A stretch of DNA of 64,000 bases from NCBI RefSeq assembly GCF_900454025.1, contig NZ_UGQM01000001.1, positions 1,054,001 through 1,118,000 of the forward strand, in the 5' to 3' direction. Source of the DNA: Mycolicibacterium gilvum. Lineage in GTDB: Bacteria > Actinomycetota > Actinomycetes > Mycobacteriales > Mycobacteriaceae. Each line of letters opens with the position of its first letter. Position 1 is the stretch's first letter. Below the pieces are notes generated by a model. The model saw nothing but the letters and a program-made list of their open reading frames with translations, ran no database searches and had not been told where the DNA came from. This document shows positions 44,529 to 52,559 of the stretch, in pieces. The position numbers and the translations under genes are program-made.

Positions 44529-44542
44529 GGTTTCGCGAAACC
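44529..44542. promoter_or_regulatory. Perfect palindrome GGTTTCGCGAAACC upstream of mksF
   Basis: 14-bp perfect palindrome, 158 bases before the mksF start and just beyond the terminator of the preceding gene. Candidate operator for the Wadjet-like operon; the regulator is unknown. Confidence 0.45.
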
Positions 44543-44547
44543 GCCGC

Positions 44548-44580
44548 CACGGTAGTGGTGCGGGCGAGATCACTACCGTG
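44548..44580 (-). terminator. Hairpin overlapping the nitronate monooxygenase stop
   Basis: CACGGTAGTG and CACTACCGTG are exact 10-bp inverted arms around 13 bases; the gene's stop codon (44573-44575) lies in the upstream arm. Separates that gene from the mks operon on the same strand. Confidence 0.6.
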
Positions 44581-45538
44581 TGGGCGGTCTCGCGAGGAGG
44601 CGGCGGGCGTCGTCGCACAGTCGGGCGATCACCACGGCCGCCGGCTCGACGGCGGTGATGTCGTCGACACCCTGACCGGCGTTGACCGGCGCCACCCGGA
44701 AGTCGTCGTCGGCGATCGCCTCGGCCAGCCGGGCGCGCGCGTCGTCGTCCGGGGTCCGGCCGTCCCAGGCGGCGGTGAACGCGTTGCGCAGCACGCGCTC
44801 GGGGAAGTGCGCGGGCCACGGGTAGCCCAGCGCGACGTCGAACACCCGGGTGGTCAGGGTGTCGGTCGCGTCGGCGGTGAGCAGCGCCCGGCGCGCCTCG
44901 TCGGGAAACAGCGACTCGGGGCACGTCGCGAACGCGGTCCCGATCCACGCCCCCGCCGCACCGGCTGCCAGCACCGCCGCCAGCGCGCGTCCGGACGCGA
45001 TTCCGCCCGCCGCGAGCACCGGCACCTCGACGCGGTCGAGGATCGCGGTCAGCAACGGCAGCGTGGCGACGGCGGGGGTGCCGTGCCCGCCGGCTTCGGC
45101 GCCGCGGGCGACCAGCACCTGCACCCCGGCGTCGACAGCGCGCAGCGCGGCCTCCACGTCGGCGACCTGCGTCACCGACACGCACCCGGCGTCGCGGGCG
45201 CGCGCCACCCAGTCCCACTCCGTGCCGAAGCTGACCGACAGCACCGTCGGACGCGCGTCCAGCGCGGTCGTCAGCAGTTCGGGCTCCTTGCGGATCACCC
45301 AGTCGATCACGCCGATACCGAAGGGCCGCTTGAGTTCTCCGAGTTCGGCCAGCTGGGCGCGGAGTTGCGCGGCGGACGCGGAGCTGCCCATGCCGACCAT
45401 CCCGAGACCGCCGGCGCGGCTGACCGCCGCCGCCAGCGTCCCGCCCGCGGCTCCGCCCATCGGCGCGTTCACGATCGGGACGTCGAGGCCCAGCTCGGCC
45501 GACCACGGTGTCGATAAGGTGTCCATCTCGCCGGCCAT
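44573..45538 (-). CDS. Nitronate monooxygenase family protein
   Basis: A 321-residue FMN TIM-barrel enzyme (2-nitropropane dioxygenase family). Blocks: LGLDVPIVNAPMGGAAGGTLAAAVSRAGGLGMVGMG, GIGVIDWVI, ARGAEAGGHGTP (with the H of the active-site loop), VPVLAAGGIASGRALAAVLAAGAAGAWIGTAF. Start at ATG 45538 (MAGEMDTLS); the ATG at 45526 is an alternative. It is divergent from an alpha/beta hydrolase gene with only 27 bases between starts, so their promoters must overlap the coding regions or each other. Oxidises nitronates or related compounds; true substrate unknown. Confidence 0.9.
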   Translation of the reverse strand: MAGEMDTLSTPWSAELGLDVPIVNAPMGGAAGGTLAAAVSRAGGLGMVGMGSSASAAQLRAQLAELGELKRPFGIGVIDWVIRKEPELLTTALDARPTVLSVSFGTEWDWVARARDAGCVSVTQVADVEAALRAVDAGVQVLVARGAEAGGHGTPAVATLPLLTAILDRVEVPVLAAGGIASGRALAAVLAAGAAGAWIGTAFATCPESLFPDEARRALLTADATDTLTTRVFDVALGYPWPAHFPERVLRNAFTAAWDGRTPDDDARARLAEAIADDDFRVAPVNAGQGVDDITAVEPAAVVIARLCDDARRLLARPPTR

Positions 45539-45565
45539 TATCGTCGCCCGTGCCAGGATGAGGTC

Positions 45566-46309
45566 ATGACGGTCGTCTTCGTGCACGGTAACCCCGAAAC
45601 CGCGGCGATCTGGGGTCCGCTGACCGCGGTGCTCGGAAGCGATGACGTCGTGCTGCTCTCACCGCCCGGATTCGGTGCGCCGCTGCCCGACGGCTTCGGG
45701 GCGACGTTCGTCGAATACCGCGACTGGCTCGAAGCCGAACTGGAACAGATCGACGGGCCCATCGACCTGGTGGGTCACGACTGGGGCGGCGGGCACGTCG
45801 TCAACGCGGTGATGCACCGTCCCGAACTGGTCCGCAGCTGGGCCTCCGACGTCGTCGGCCTGTTCGACCCCGACTATCAGTGGCACGACATGGCGCAGGT
45901 GTGGCAGACGCCCGGCGCGGGTGAGGAACTCATCGCGAACATGATGGGCGGCGGCCTCGAAGCGCGCACGGAACTCATGTCCTCCCTTGGCATTCCGGTC
46001 GATATCGCGGCCGCCATCGCCGAGCAGCAGAACGACGACATGGGCAGGGCGATCCTCGCGCTGTACCGGTCGGCGACCCAACCGGCGATGGCCGAGGCCG
46101 GACGGTCGCTGGAGGCGGCCGCCGCGCGCCCCGGACTGTCGCTGATGGCCACCGAGGATCCCTATGTCGGGGTCAACGACAACCGCCGCCGCGCGGCCGA
46201 CCGGGCCGGGGCGCGCACCACCGTGCTCGATGGACTCGGGCACTGGTGGATGGTCGAGGACCCGCAGCGGGGCGCGGCCGCGCTGACCGAGTTCTGGGAC
46301 AGCCTGTAG
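45566..46309 (+). CDS. Alpha/beta hydrolase with Asp nucleophile
   Basis: A 247-residue alpha/beta hydrolase of the haloalkane dehalogenase/epoxide hydrolase branch: oxyanion segment VFVHGNPETAAIWGPL, nucleophile aspartate in VGHDWGGGHVV, and catalytic histidine in DGLGHWWMVEDP. Asp instead of Ser at the elbow points to dehalogenase- or epoxide-hydrolase-like chemistry. ATG 45566 follows GATGAGG. The stop is 13 bases from the convergent dehydrogenase gene. Confidence 0.9.
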   Translation: MTVVFVHGNPETAAIWGPLTAVLGSDDVVLLSPPGFGAPLPDGFGATFVEYRDWLEAELEQIDGPIDLVGHDWGGGHVVNAVMHRPELVRSWASDVVGLFDPDYQWHDMAQVWQTPGAGEELIANMMGGGLEARTELMSSLGIPVDIAAAIAEQQNDDMGRAILALYRSATQPAMAEAGRSLEAAAARPGLSLMATEDPYVGVNDNRRRAADRAGARTTVLDGLGHWWMVEDPQRGAAALTEFWDSL

Positions 46310-46322
46310 CGCCCGGCGCGTA

Positions 46323-47231
46323 CTACGGCGCGATACCGATCTTGACGTGCGGGCTGTCAGCCTGTGCGTCCCAAGCCTTTTCGGCGTCGTCGAGGCTGTA
46401 GCGGGTGGTCTCGACGGTGAGGCGCTTTTCCGAGGCCAACCCGACGAGTTCCGCGTACGCCTGGCGCATCACACTGGCCGGCAGCAGGTTGTTCATGTGC
46501 CCGACGTGGGTGCGGCCCATCAACTTCGCGAACGGGATCGCGGGGGTGCCTGCCCCCTGCCCGACGGTGATGAGCGTCGCCCCGACGGTCGTCGCGTCCA
46601 GTGCCGCGAGGAACGGATCACCGTAGATCAGGTCGACGACGACGTCGTAGCCGTCCTTCACCTCGGACTTCAGCGCGGCCGCGTCGTCGTCGGTGCCCAG
46701 TTGCACCACAGCGTCGGCACCCAGCTCCCGCGCCTTCTGCAGTGCGGCCGCGTCGCGGCCCGCGCCGACCACCCGGCCGGCGCCGAGGATCTTGGCCGCC
46801 TGGATCGCGATGTTGCCGACGATTCCGGTGGCGCCGAGGATCAGCACCGACTGGCCCGCGGAGACATCGGCGTGACGGGTCAACGGCAGCCAGGCGGCCA
46901 GCCCGGCGATGCCGAGCGCGACGGCGAGATCGTCGTCGACATCGTCGGGGACCTCGAAGGCCAGATCGGGATCCAACTGCGCGAGCTCGGCCCACGAGCC
47001 GAAAGGTGAGACCGGGGAATCGAAGTACACGCGGGTGCCGTCGGCGGTGCGGCCGATGCCCTCCTTGCCGACGACGCTCGGTATCACGGGGTCACCCATC
47101 TCCCCGGACGCCAGGGCGAGATCGACCGGGTTGCAGCCGGCCAGGCTGACCCGCACCACGTCCCGGGTGGGTTCGTCGAATTCTCTGACCGTCGGCGCCT
47201 GTCCCACCGCTTCCAACACCGCTGCGCGCAT
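46323..47231 (-). CDS. Quinone-oxidoreductase-type medium-chain dehydrogenase
   Basis: A 302-residue MDR-superfamily NAD(P)H oxidoreductase without the structural zinc cysteines. N-terminal GroES-like part (VRVSLAGCNPVDLALASGEMG, SVVGKEGIG) and Rossmann part (SVLILGATGIVGNIAIQAAKILGAGRVVGAGRD, YDVVVDLIYGDPF) are clear. ATG 47231; no strong operon partner. The large gap upstream carries a small ORF and repeats. Substrate unknown. Confidence 0.9.
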   Translation of the reverse strand: MRAAVLEAVGQAPTVREFDEPTRDVVRVSLAGCNPVDLALASGEMGDPVIPSVVGKEGIGRTADGTRVYFDSPVSPFGSWAELAQLDPDLAFEVPDDVDDDLAVALGIAGLAAWLPLTRHADVSAGQSVLILGATGIVGNIAIQAAKILGAGRVVGAGRDAAALQKARELGADAVVQLGTDDDAAALKSEVKDGYDVVVDLIYGDPFLAALDATTVGATLITVGQGAGTPAIPFAKLMGRTHVGHMNNLLPASVMRQAYAELVGLASEKRLTVETTRYSLDDAEKAWDAQADSPHVKIGIAP

Positions 47232-47326
47232 GGCAGTCCTTCCGATTCGTCGGTGCCGTGCGGCTTACCCGAGGGGGTCCGATCGAAACAACAGGACCTC
47301 GCGGCGACGGGCTGTGGGACTCTGGT

Positions 47327-47491
47327 TCAGGCCGCTCCGATCGTGGCCCTCTGGGGTGGGCCCGGGTCGGGCGTGGTCGCGGGCTCCGGTGGGGTTTCGG
47401 GAACGTCGTCGGGGACGAGCCGTTCCGGCACCTCCACCGGGGCGAGCCGTTCAGGGGGTTCGGTGGGCGCAGTGTTGCGGTGCGTGGTCAT
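47327..47491 (-). CDS. Possible small proline-rich protein
   Basis: A 54-residue frame starting MTTHRNTAPTEPPERL and containing repeated PERL/VPE units, ending PPQRATIGAA. Composition is plausible for a small disordered mycobacterial protein. There is no clear Shine-Dalgarno and an upstream in-frame start at 47524 also exists, so it is tentative. No function assigned. Confidence 0.35.
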   Translation of the reverse strand: MTTHRNTAPTEPPERLAPVEVPERLVPDDVPETPPEPATTPDPGPPQRATIGAA

Positions 47492-47645
47492 GGGAGACGC
47501 GTACCCGGGGTCGATGCCCGGCAACCGTCACGCACCGCCGCGGTCTCGTGGTCGATGACTTCGGTGGCGGCCCAGTGGCGAGGGCGGGCCGGGCTCGACG
47601 GGCTCGACGGGCGCAAAAAGATTGCGCGGAAACATATCTGGTGAC

Positions 47646-47675
47646 AGGAGGGACTGTGCCTCACAGCGCCCTCCT
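47646..47675. terminator. Strong hairpin in the intergenic region
   Basis: AGGAGGG/CCCTCCT outer arms and CTGTG/CACAG inner arms around a three-base loop: twelve paired positions with a one- against two-base bulge. Possible terminator for the upstream aldolase gene or a regulatory hairpin. Confidence 0.5.
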
Positions 47676-47712
47676 TGCCCATGGGGTCACTATCGGCGCT
47701 GTCGTGCCGCGC

Positions 47713-47771
47713 CGAGCGTGCGGAGAATCCGTACGACACGCCGGTGGGGAGTGTGCAGGCACGCGCGCTCG
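47713..47771. repeat. Palindromic repeat family, copy C (59 bp, diverged)
   Basis: Outer arms CGAGCGTGCG and CGCGCGCTCG at the same 59-bp spacing as copy B, with inner GACACGCCG and GTGTGCAGGC. Sits 18 bases downstream of the aldolase stop. Confidence 0.6.
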
Positions 47772-47788
47772 CGGTGCCCCGACCCGGG

Positions 47789-48802
47789 CTACCTCGTCAA
47801 CGCGGCCAGGGCGTCGTCGACCTCGGCCTCGGTGGTGGCCCAGGACGTCACGAACCGCACCACAGGCTCGTTGTGGTCAGGCTGGTGGACAAGATAGGCC
47901 CGCGTCAGGTGCCCGAGCGCGTCGCCGTCGATCCGCACGAACACCTCATTGGACTCCGCAGGCGACGCCAGCTGATACCCGAGGCCCTGCAGACCCGCGC
48001 TGAGGCGACGGGCCATCGCGTTGGCGTGTTCCGCGTTGCGCAGCCACAGACCGTCGGTGAACAGCGCGACGAATTGCGCCGCGATGAACCTGTGCTTGCT
48101 GGCCAGGTGGCCGATCTGCTTCTGCACCCAGTGGATCCCGTCGAAATGCTCGGGACGCCGCACCAGGATCGCATCACCGAACAGCAGGCCGTTCTTGGTG
48201 CCTCCGACGCTGACGATGTCGGCATCGGCGATCGCCTCCACCGGTGAGATACCCAGAGCAGCAACGGCATTGGCGATACGGGCGCCGTCGACGTGGACGA
48301 GCAGGCCCAGCGCGTGAGCGTGGTCGACGAACTCCGCGATCGCGTCGGCCGTCCAGACGCGGCCGCTCTCCGTCGACTGCGTGATCGACACGATCCGCGG
48401 CTGAGAATGATGCACGGCGCCGCGTCCGCGCACCCTGCGCTCAAGGTCCTCCGGTGCGATGACGCCGTCGACGCTGGGCAGCCGGGTCAGCTGTGCGCCC
48501 GAGAGCCGAACCGGGCCGCCGGCCTCGTCGACCAGGACATGCGCGACGTCGCTGCAGAAGATCTCATGCCAGGGCCGGGTCGCCGACGCGAGGGCGATGG
48601 TGTTGGCCGCCGTGCCGGTGAACGCGAACAACACGTCGGCCCCGGGCGAGTCGAACGCCGTCCGGATCGCGTCGGCGGCCTGCGCGGTGACGGCGTCGTC
48701 GCCGTAGGACGGGGCGGACCCGTCGTTGGCGTGGTGCAGGGCGTCGAGGACCGACGGATGCGCGGGGGCGGCGTTGTCGGAGGCGAAGGCGGCGGACGGC
48801 AC
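47789..48802 (-). CDS. Threonine aldolase-family PLP enzyme
   Basis: A 337-residue beta-eliminating-lyase fold enzyme of the low-specificity L-threonine aldolase group, cleaving threonine-like beta-hydroxy amino acids. The aspartate for PLP is in VHVDGARIANAV, the lysine in SVGGTKNGLLFG, and the early FASDNAAPAHPSVLDAL and FTGTAANTIAL are typical. I choose GTG 48802 (VPSAAFASDN); an extended upstream frame is unlikely. Repeat C follows its stop. Substrate specificity is not determined. Confidence 0.88.
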   Translation of the reverse strand: MPSAAFASDNAAPAHPSVLDALHHANDGSAPSYGDDAVTAQAADAIRTAFDSPGADVLFAFTGTAANTIALASATRPWHEIFCSDVAHVLVDEAGGPVRLSGAQLTRLPSVDGVIAPEDLERRVRGRGAVHHSQPRIVSITQSTESGRVWTADAIAEFVDHAHALGLLVHVDGARIANAVAALGISPVEAIADADIVSVGGTKNGLLFGDAILVRRPEHFDGIHWVQKQIGHLASKHRFIAAQFVALFTDGLWLRNAEHANAMARRLSAGLQGLGYQLASPAESNEVFVRIDGDALGHLTRAYLVHQPDHNEPVVRFVTSWATTEAEVDDALAALTR

Positions 48803-48879
48803 GCTGCCATTGTGCGCCCAGCGTGAAGCCAGGGCTGTGGATGGGGCGTTGATCGAAGCCCGGAATGATATTTCGCGGG

Positions 48880-51219
48880 TCAGGGTCCGTGCGCGGCGAG
48901 CCAGGCGAAGAAGTCGTCGGCGCACAGCACCGGCTTGCCGTACTCCAGCGCCTTGCGGGCCTTACCCGACTGCGTGCCCGCCTCCGCGGTCACCAGCACG
49001 TCGCAGCGGGTCTTCGTCACCGACTTCACCGGTACCAGACCCGCGGCGGTGGCCAGGCGTTCCATCTCATCGCGTTCAACCACCCGGCCGTCGGGATCCT
49101 GCGCCGTGCCGGTGAAACAGATGCGTGCGCCCGGGGCCAGGATCCCGTCGACATCAGGACGATCCAGAAGTTCGGTGCCCGAGAGTATTTCGACGCCGAG
49201 CAGCTCCTCGGCGGCGTGCAGGCGGGACAGCACCTCGTCGGTCAGCTGCACGCGGTTCGCCGCGACGCGCAGCTGATCGGCGACCGACTGCCGGGCACCG
49301 GCCTCCCAGCCGGTCGCATCGTCGCGCGGCGGCGCGGTGCCGCCCAACAGCACCGACCCGACGTCGCGGCTGATCCGCAGCAGCGCCGACAGACCCGGCA
49401 GATGATCGGCCACCGGCGTCGGCACCGACGCATCACGGCTCACCAGAAGTCCTGACAGTTCAACGGTTTCGGGATCGTCGAACGTCGAGGAACCGTCCTC
49501 GGCGTCGGCGGCGCGGTGTGCCTGCAATGCGGAGCGGGCGCGTTCCAGCGCGGTACGGCCCTGCGCCCGCGTGCCGCGCACCTCGACACCCAGCGGCATC
49601 GGCGTCACGAAACCCAGCCGCTTCAGCTCGAAGTCCAGCAGGCCGAGCGTCTCGTCCACGCCGGGGCCCACCGGGGTGGCGCCGGCCAGCATCGGCGCGA
49701 TCACCGCCCACGCCTCACGCAGTGTCGGTGCCAACAGCACATCGGACACCGTGATACCGAACGCCGTTCGCGCATCGGCCAGATCGCGCTGCGGGTTCAC
49801 CAGCGTGGTGACCGCAGTGCCGTCGTCGAACGCCACCGCGAGCTCGACGGGCCGCGGACGTGACATCCGTCCCTCGTCGCCGACGGTCAGCATGCCGATC
49901 GCGCAGTACCGCCGAGCCCCGGCAGCGCCGGAGGAGGTCCGCAGATAGCGGGTGACACGACGATCGGTTTTCAAATCCTTCGGCAGCACAGGGCGTTTCA
50001 GCACCAGGCCGGCCAGCGAGGTGCAGCGGCTCAGCGCCACATACAGCTGACCCGTCGAGAACATACCCCCGGTCAGGTCGACGACCACCCGCTCCAGCGT
50101 CTGTCCCTGGCTCTTGTGGATCGTGATCGCCCACGCCAGCTTGAACGGCAACTGCGTATACGCGCCGACGACCTCACGACTCAGCGACGACCCCGACATC
50201 ACCGGGCGCGTCACCTCCCACGTGAACGGGGAGACGTCCGCACTGGTGCCGTCGGGAAACTCGACCTCGACGACCGCGCCGTACCGGTCGTAGCCGACCC
50301 CGACGACGCGCGCGACGGTGCCGTTGACCCACCGGTTGCCCTGGTCGTTGTTCAGCATCATCACCTGCGCGCCGACCTTGAACCGCAGCGTCTCCTCGAC
50401 CGGCGCCTCGAACATCGCCAGGTCACCGGAAGCCTTGGCGTGGTGGGTGAATTCCTCACCAGGAAGGCGTTCCAGCTGCTGTCGGTTGCGTGCGGTGACG
50501 AGCCGGTTCGTCGGGGCCAGCGTCAGCCAGAACTCGTCCTCGGGTGGTACGAAGTCCTTGTCGGCGCGCGCGTTGAGCTGCTCCTGGGCATGCCCGAGGA
50601 GCACACCCTCGCGAATCTCGTTGAGAATGGCCGTCATCCGGTCGTCACCGAGTTGGCGGAACACCGTCGTCAACGACACCGTCGGGAAGTCATCGCGGTG
50701 AAACGCGTTCGCGGAGAAGAAGTACGGCGTCCCATACGTCGTAGAAAAATAGGTGGCCTCGTCCTCGCGGACCACCGGCGGGAGCTGGTACAGATCGCCG
50801 ACCAGCACGATCTGCACCCCGCCGAACGGGGTGCCCGGCTCGGGCCCGAAGCGTTCCAGCGCCGCGGCCACCATGTCGAACACGTCGGCGCGCACCATCG
50901 ACGCCTCGTCGATGATCAGCGTCTGCAACGCCGCCAGCGTCTTGGTGAACCGCCCCGGGCGATACTCGCCGGAGCGGACGTCGTCGAGCGTCGTCGTCGA
51001 GCGGAGGCCGAACATGCGGTGGATCGTGTAGCCGTCGACGTTGAGCGCGGCGATCCCCGTCGGCGCGACCACCACCACGTTGCGGTCGGTGTCCGCCATG
51101 AAGCGACGGATCAGCGTCGACTTACCGGTGCCCGCCTTGCCCGTCAGGAACACGTGCCGTCCCCCGGCGAGCAGGGCCAGCGCCTCACGGAACTCCTCGG
51201 TGAGGACCAGCGCGGTCAT
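48880..51219 (-). CDS. PIF1-like helicase with C-terminal BRCT domain
   Basis: A 779-residue protein. The N-terminal half is a PIF1/RecD-type SF1B helicase: Walker A LTGKAGTGKST (K33), APTGIAALNVDGYTIHRMFGL, Walker B LIIDEASMV, LVGDLYQLPPV, VFRQ, and the C-terminal AITIHKSQGQTLERVVVDL with YVALSRCTSLAGLVL. The middle (about 450-690) is diverged. The last 80 residues form a BRCT domain (RICFTGTAQDPDGRVVERDEMERLATAAGL...KARKALEYGKPVLCADDFFAWL), as in NAD-dependent ligases. ATG 51219 overlaps the TVP38 stop by four bases. Likely role: DNA unwinding at breaks or forks; inference. Confidence 0.9.
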   Translation of the reverse strand: MTALVLTEEFREALALLAGGRHVFLTGKAGTGKSTLIRRFMADTDRNVVVVAPTGIAALNVDGYTIHRMFGLRSTTTLDDVRSGEYRPGRFTKTLAALQTLIIDEASMVRADVFDMVAAALERFGPEPGTPFGGVQIVLVGDLYQLPPVVREDEATYFSTTYGTPYFFSANAFHRDDFPTVSLTTVFRQLGDDRMTAILNEIREGVLLGHAQEQLNARADKDFVPPEDEFWLTLAPTNRLVTARNRQQLERLPGEEFTHHAKASGDLAMFEAPVEETLRFKVGAQVMMLNNDQGNRWVNGTVARVVGVGYDRYGAVVEVEFPDGTSADVSPFTWEVTRPVMSGSSLSREVVGAYTQLPFKLAWAITIHKSQGQTLERVVVDLTGGMFSTGQLYVALSRCTSLAGLVLKRPVLPKDLKTDRRVTRYLRTSSGAAGARRYCAIGMLTVGDEGRMSRPRPVELAVAFDDGTAVTTLVNPQRDLADARTAFGITVSDVLLAPTLREAWAVIAPMLAGATPVGPGVDETLGLLDFELKRLGFVTPMPLGVEVRGTRAQGRTALERARSALQAHRAADAEDGSSTFDDPETVELSGLLVSRDASVPTPVADHLPGLSALLRISRDVGSVLLGGTAPPRDDATGWEAGARQSVADQLRVAANRVQLTDEVLSRLHAAEELLGVEILSGTELLDRPDVDGILAPGARICFTGTAQDPDGRVVERDEMERLATAAGLVPVKSVTKTRCDVLVTAEAGTQSGKARKALEYGKPVLCADDFFAWLAAHGP

Positions 51220-51899
51220 TGCCGCGCCCGCCACCGCCGCCAGCCGCGGTGCGCGGCGAACGCGCCGATCACCGCGGTCACGCACCACACCGCTGCCGCC
51301 GCGAACGCCAACGGGGCCGAGAACTCCCCGATCGAGGACCCCACCACCGTGTACACGAACGCCCGCGGCATCGACCCGATGAACGCGCCCGCCGCCATCT
51401 GCCACAGCGGAACACCGAACGCGCCGAACGCGTAGGACGCCAGTGAATCGGAGATCCCGGGTACGAAGCGCTGCCCGACGACGGCCCACAGGCCGCCACG
51501 CTCGATGAGCCGGTCGACCTGCTCGGCACGGGACGCGCCGAGCAGCGTGCGGGCGCTCTGCCTACCCGCGCGCCGGCCCACGTAGGCCGAGATCAGCGCA
51601 TTGACGACCGTCGCGCCGAGCGTGACGACGGTGCCCACCACCGGGCCGAACAGGAACCCGCTGCCCGCTGCCAACAACGGGCCCGGCACCAGCAGCGCGC
51701 CCAGCACCGCCGAGACACCCACATAGGTCAGCGGCGCCAGCGGGCCCGTCGACTCGATCAGATCCCGCACCGCCTCGACATCGATGACACGCGCGATCGC
51801 GGTGAGATAAAACAGCACCGCCAAAACCGCGACGACCAGCGCGAGCCGGACGAGCGCGCGCCGTTTCGAGGTTTCGGGGGCGTCGGTGGGGTCGGTCAT
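51216..51899 (-). CDS. TVP38/TMEM64-family membrane protein
   Basis: A 227-residue protein with five or six membrane helices and the SNARE-associated/DedA-like core: PLTYVGVSAVLGALLVPGPLLAAGSGFLFGPVVGTVVT and QRFVPGISDSLASYAFGAFGVPLWQMAAGAFIGSMPRAFVYT. Family members are thought to move lipids across membranes. Start ATG 51899 (MTDPTDAPETSK). The stop overlaps the helicase start (ATGA), so the two are cotranslated; the biological reason is not obvious. Divergent from the winged-helix/HerA unit with 39 bases between starts. Confidence 0.9.
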   Translation of the reverse strand: MTDPTDAPETSKRRALVRLALVVAVLAVLFYLTAIARVIDVEAVRDLIESTGPLAPLTYVGVSAVLGALLVPGPLLAAGSGFLFGPVVGTVVTLGATVVNALISAYVGRRAGRQSARTLLGASRAEQVDRLIERGGLWAVVGQRFVPGISDSLASYAFGAFGVPLWQMAAGAFIGSMPRAFVYTVVGSSIGEFSAPLAFAAAAVWCVTAVIGAFAAHRGWRRWRARQ

Positions 51900-51938
51900 G
51901 TCGAACGCAATCCTGCCGCACCCCGTTAAGTTGGCAAC

Positions 51939-52559
51939 GTGAGTGTGACGGCGGGGGAGCTGACGGGGACCGAACGTGCGGTGCTGCTCGTCCTGATGGC
52001 CGCGTCGCGCCCGGTGCCGAATCGGGAACTGGCGGTCATGGGCCCTGCGCTGGACAAAACCGGCCGTGACAAGCTCAATCGCCTGGGCCTGATCGAATCC
52101 GAGCGCGTCGGAAGCAGGTTCGTCCACGAGCTCACCGACCGGGGCTGGCGACTGTGCCGGGAGCTGATCGACGCAGGTCCGCCGCCCCGCTCCACCGGTC
52201 CGGCAAAAACTCTGTACACCGTGCTGGGTGCACTCGGGCGATACCTGGACGGTGCGGGCCTGAGTCTGGCCGACGTGTTCGGAGCCTCGCACGGCGGCCC
52301 TGCGCGCACCGAGGACCGCATCCGGACGGTCTACACCCGCCTCGCGGGCCGGCCCGGGGGCTGGGTGTCGCTGACCGCGCTGCGGGCCGAGCTGGACGCC
52401 CCCCGCGCCGAGGTGGACGCCGCGCTGGCCGTGCTGCACCGCACCCCCGGGGTCAGCGTGATCCCGCAGGAGGACCAGAAGCTCCTGACCCCCGAGGACC
52501 GCGACGCCGCGGTGATCATCGGGGACCGCCCCAAGCATCTGATCGCGATCGAGGACTGA
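51939..52559 (+). CDS. Small winged-helix-like partner of the dual ATPase
   Basis: A 206-residue cytosolic protein. Two winged-helix-like segments can be read: ERAVLLVLMAASRPVPNRELAVMGPALDKTGRDKLNRLGLIESE (about 9-53) and TRLAGRPGGWVSLTALRAELDAPRAEVDAALAVLHRTPGVSVIPQED (about 132-178). No catalytic motif. GTG start at 51939. Its stop TGA overlaps the next gene's ATG (TGATG), so it is coupled to the AAA-HerA protein and probably is its DNA- or protein-binding adaptor. I do not recognise a named family. Confidence 0.75.
   Translation: MSVTAGELTGTERAVLLVLMAASRPVPNRELAVMGPALDKTGRDKLNRLGLIESERVGSRFVHELTDRGWRLCRELIDAGPPPRSTGPAKTLYTVLGALGRYLDGAGLSLADVFGASHGGPARTEDRIRTVYTRLAGRPGGWVSLTALRAELDAPRAEVDAALAVLHRTPGVSVIPQEDQKLLTPEDRDAAVIIGDRPKHLIAIED

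Larger units (their letters stand above)
47232..47788. other. 557-bp intergenic region
   Basis: Between two minus-strand genes. From right to left it holds copy C of the 58/59-bp repeat (18 bases past the aldolase stop), a strong hairpin at 47646-47675, a possible proline-rich small gene (47327-47491), and the promoter region of the dehydrogenase. Confidence 0.5.
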
